Shown here: positions 5,086 through 5,395 of the stretch, one piece after another | Numbering within the stretch: the stretch's first letter is position 1 | How the letters are laid out: each line of letters begins with the position of its first letter | Assembly: GCA_014523665.1 (NCBI GenBank) | Contig: JAATVR010000164.1 | Coordinates: 1 to 5,395 of the forward strand | DNA from: Nitrososphaerales archaeon TH526 | GTDB lineage: Archaea > Thermoproteota > Nitrososphaeria > Nitrososphaerales > Nitrososphaeraceae | Reading direction: 5' to 3' | Length of the DNA: 5,395 nucleotides | Program-made: the position numbers and the translations under genes | Notes under the pieces: generated by a model | Databases searched by the model: none | The model's input: the letters and a program-made list of their open reading frames with translations, nothing else | Told to the model about the DNA's origin: nothing

Positions 5086-5395
5086 TCACCGCATACAACG
5101 GGCCATTGCCTGATTATCAATTATACAGTTTGCCGCCATCATCGTGCTTGATAAAGAGCCTCCTGTAACAAACTCTATTGCTTGACTTGCATTCATTGAT
5201 GTCCCCTGAGAGCTCATATTTAGTAATGACAACTGTATCTCTGCTAGGTTTATTTGACGAAGTGCTGCAATTGTATCTCCTTTCATTATTAACGCATCGG
5301 CAGCCTTTAAATGAAATCTTGCTGAGTCCAACATTGGGGTTGTCATGTTTCCAGCGCTGGGCGTTTGTGCAGTAGCTTGAGGAATAATGGCGGTA
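5086..5395 (-). CDS. Small exported helical protein, N-terminus beyond right edge
   Basis: The frame is open from the right edge to TGA at 5086-5088, giving 102 visible residues; the true start lies outside. The first visible residues (TAIIPQATAQTPSAGN) look like the end of a signal peptide with an A-x-A-type cleavage site near ATAQ, so the mature protein probably acts outside the membrane. The mature part begins with a helix pair resembling one tetratricopeptide-like unit (ARFHLKAADALIMKGD, then AALRQINLAEIQLSLLN). It ends with a second helical part carrying two Cys (ANCIIDNQAMARCMR), which could form a disulfide. An internal ATG at 5346 is not a likely start, because it would discard the signal peptide. 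Similar short helical exported proteins of unknown role are, to my knowledge, frequent in Nitrososphaera-type archaea. No disruption is seen. Confidence 0.72.
   Translation of the reverse strand, partial: TAIIPQATAQTPSAGNMTTPMLDSARFHLKAADALIMKGDTIAALRQINLAEIQLSLLNMSSQGTSMNASQAIEFVTGGSLSSTMMAANCIIDNQAMARCMR

Noticed and set aside
5178..5375. Plus-strand frame of 65 codons
   Set aside because: Antisense to the exported-protein gene, which has coherent protein features including a signal-peptide end.
1..5395. Mobile element or CRISPR array as the cause of the disrupted region
   Set aside because: I saw no transposase or integrase motif, no pair of terminal inverted repeats with target duplications, and no regularly spaced repeats beyond the two-copy 12-base repeat at 1480-1505.

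Overview
The window most likely comes from an AT-rich genome of an ammonia-oxidising soil archaeon (Nitrososphaerales, such as Nitrososphaera or Nitrosocosmicus). This is an inference. It rests on recognisable protein sequences (a small winged-helix regulator, a thaumarchaeal-looking carotenoid oxygenase and DsbA-like start, a short exported helical protein), on archaeal TATA boxes at the expected distance from start codons, and on the lack of bacterial promoter signals. No database search was possible.

Layout, left to right. Positions 1-425 (minus strand) hold the N-terminal third of a major facilitator superfamily transporter that runs off the left edge. Positions 426-1176 have no intact gene but contain two abutting minus-strand remnants: the start of a DsbA-like thioredoxin-fold protein (888-989, two stop codons) and a piece of an epoxide-hydrolase-like alpha/beta hydrolase (733-897). 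An intact 87-residue winged-helix protein follows at 1177-1440. It has a TATA box centred about 26 bases before its ATG and a tandem 12-base repeat just upstream. Positions 1697-2258 hold a short-chain dehydrogenase with a frameshift and no nucleotide-binding half. Positions 2351-3784 hold a full-length FAD/NAD(P)-dependent oxidoreductase of the glutathione reductase fold. It lacks one of the two redox cysteines and the usual C-terminal histidine. On the plus strand, 3804-4258 holds two small unrecognised reading frames, then the first quarter of a carotenoid cleavage oxygenase (4259-4593) interrupted by nonsense and frameshift changes. At the right, on the minus strand, are the C-terminal tail of another alpha/beta hydrolase (4864-5027, frameshifted, followed by a terminator-like element) and a small exported protein entering from the right edge (5086-5395).

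The genes do not form one pathway. The main character of the window is decay: at least five gene remnants lie among four intact-looking genes. The intact ones are a transporter, a regulator, a flavin oxidoreductase and an exported protein. I see no mobile element, CRISPR array, tRNA or rRNA. I do not see convincing evidence of a new multi-gene system. The most unusual points are the altered active site of the oxidoreductase, the repeat-plus-TATA arrangement before the winged-helix gene, and the concentration of broken oxidoreductase and hydrolase genes.
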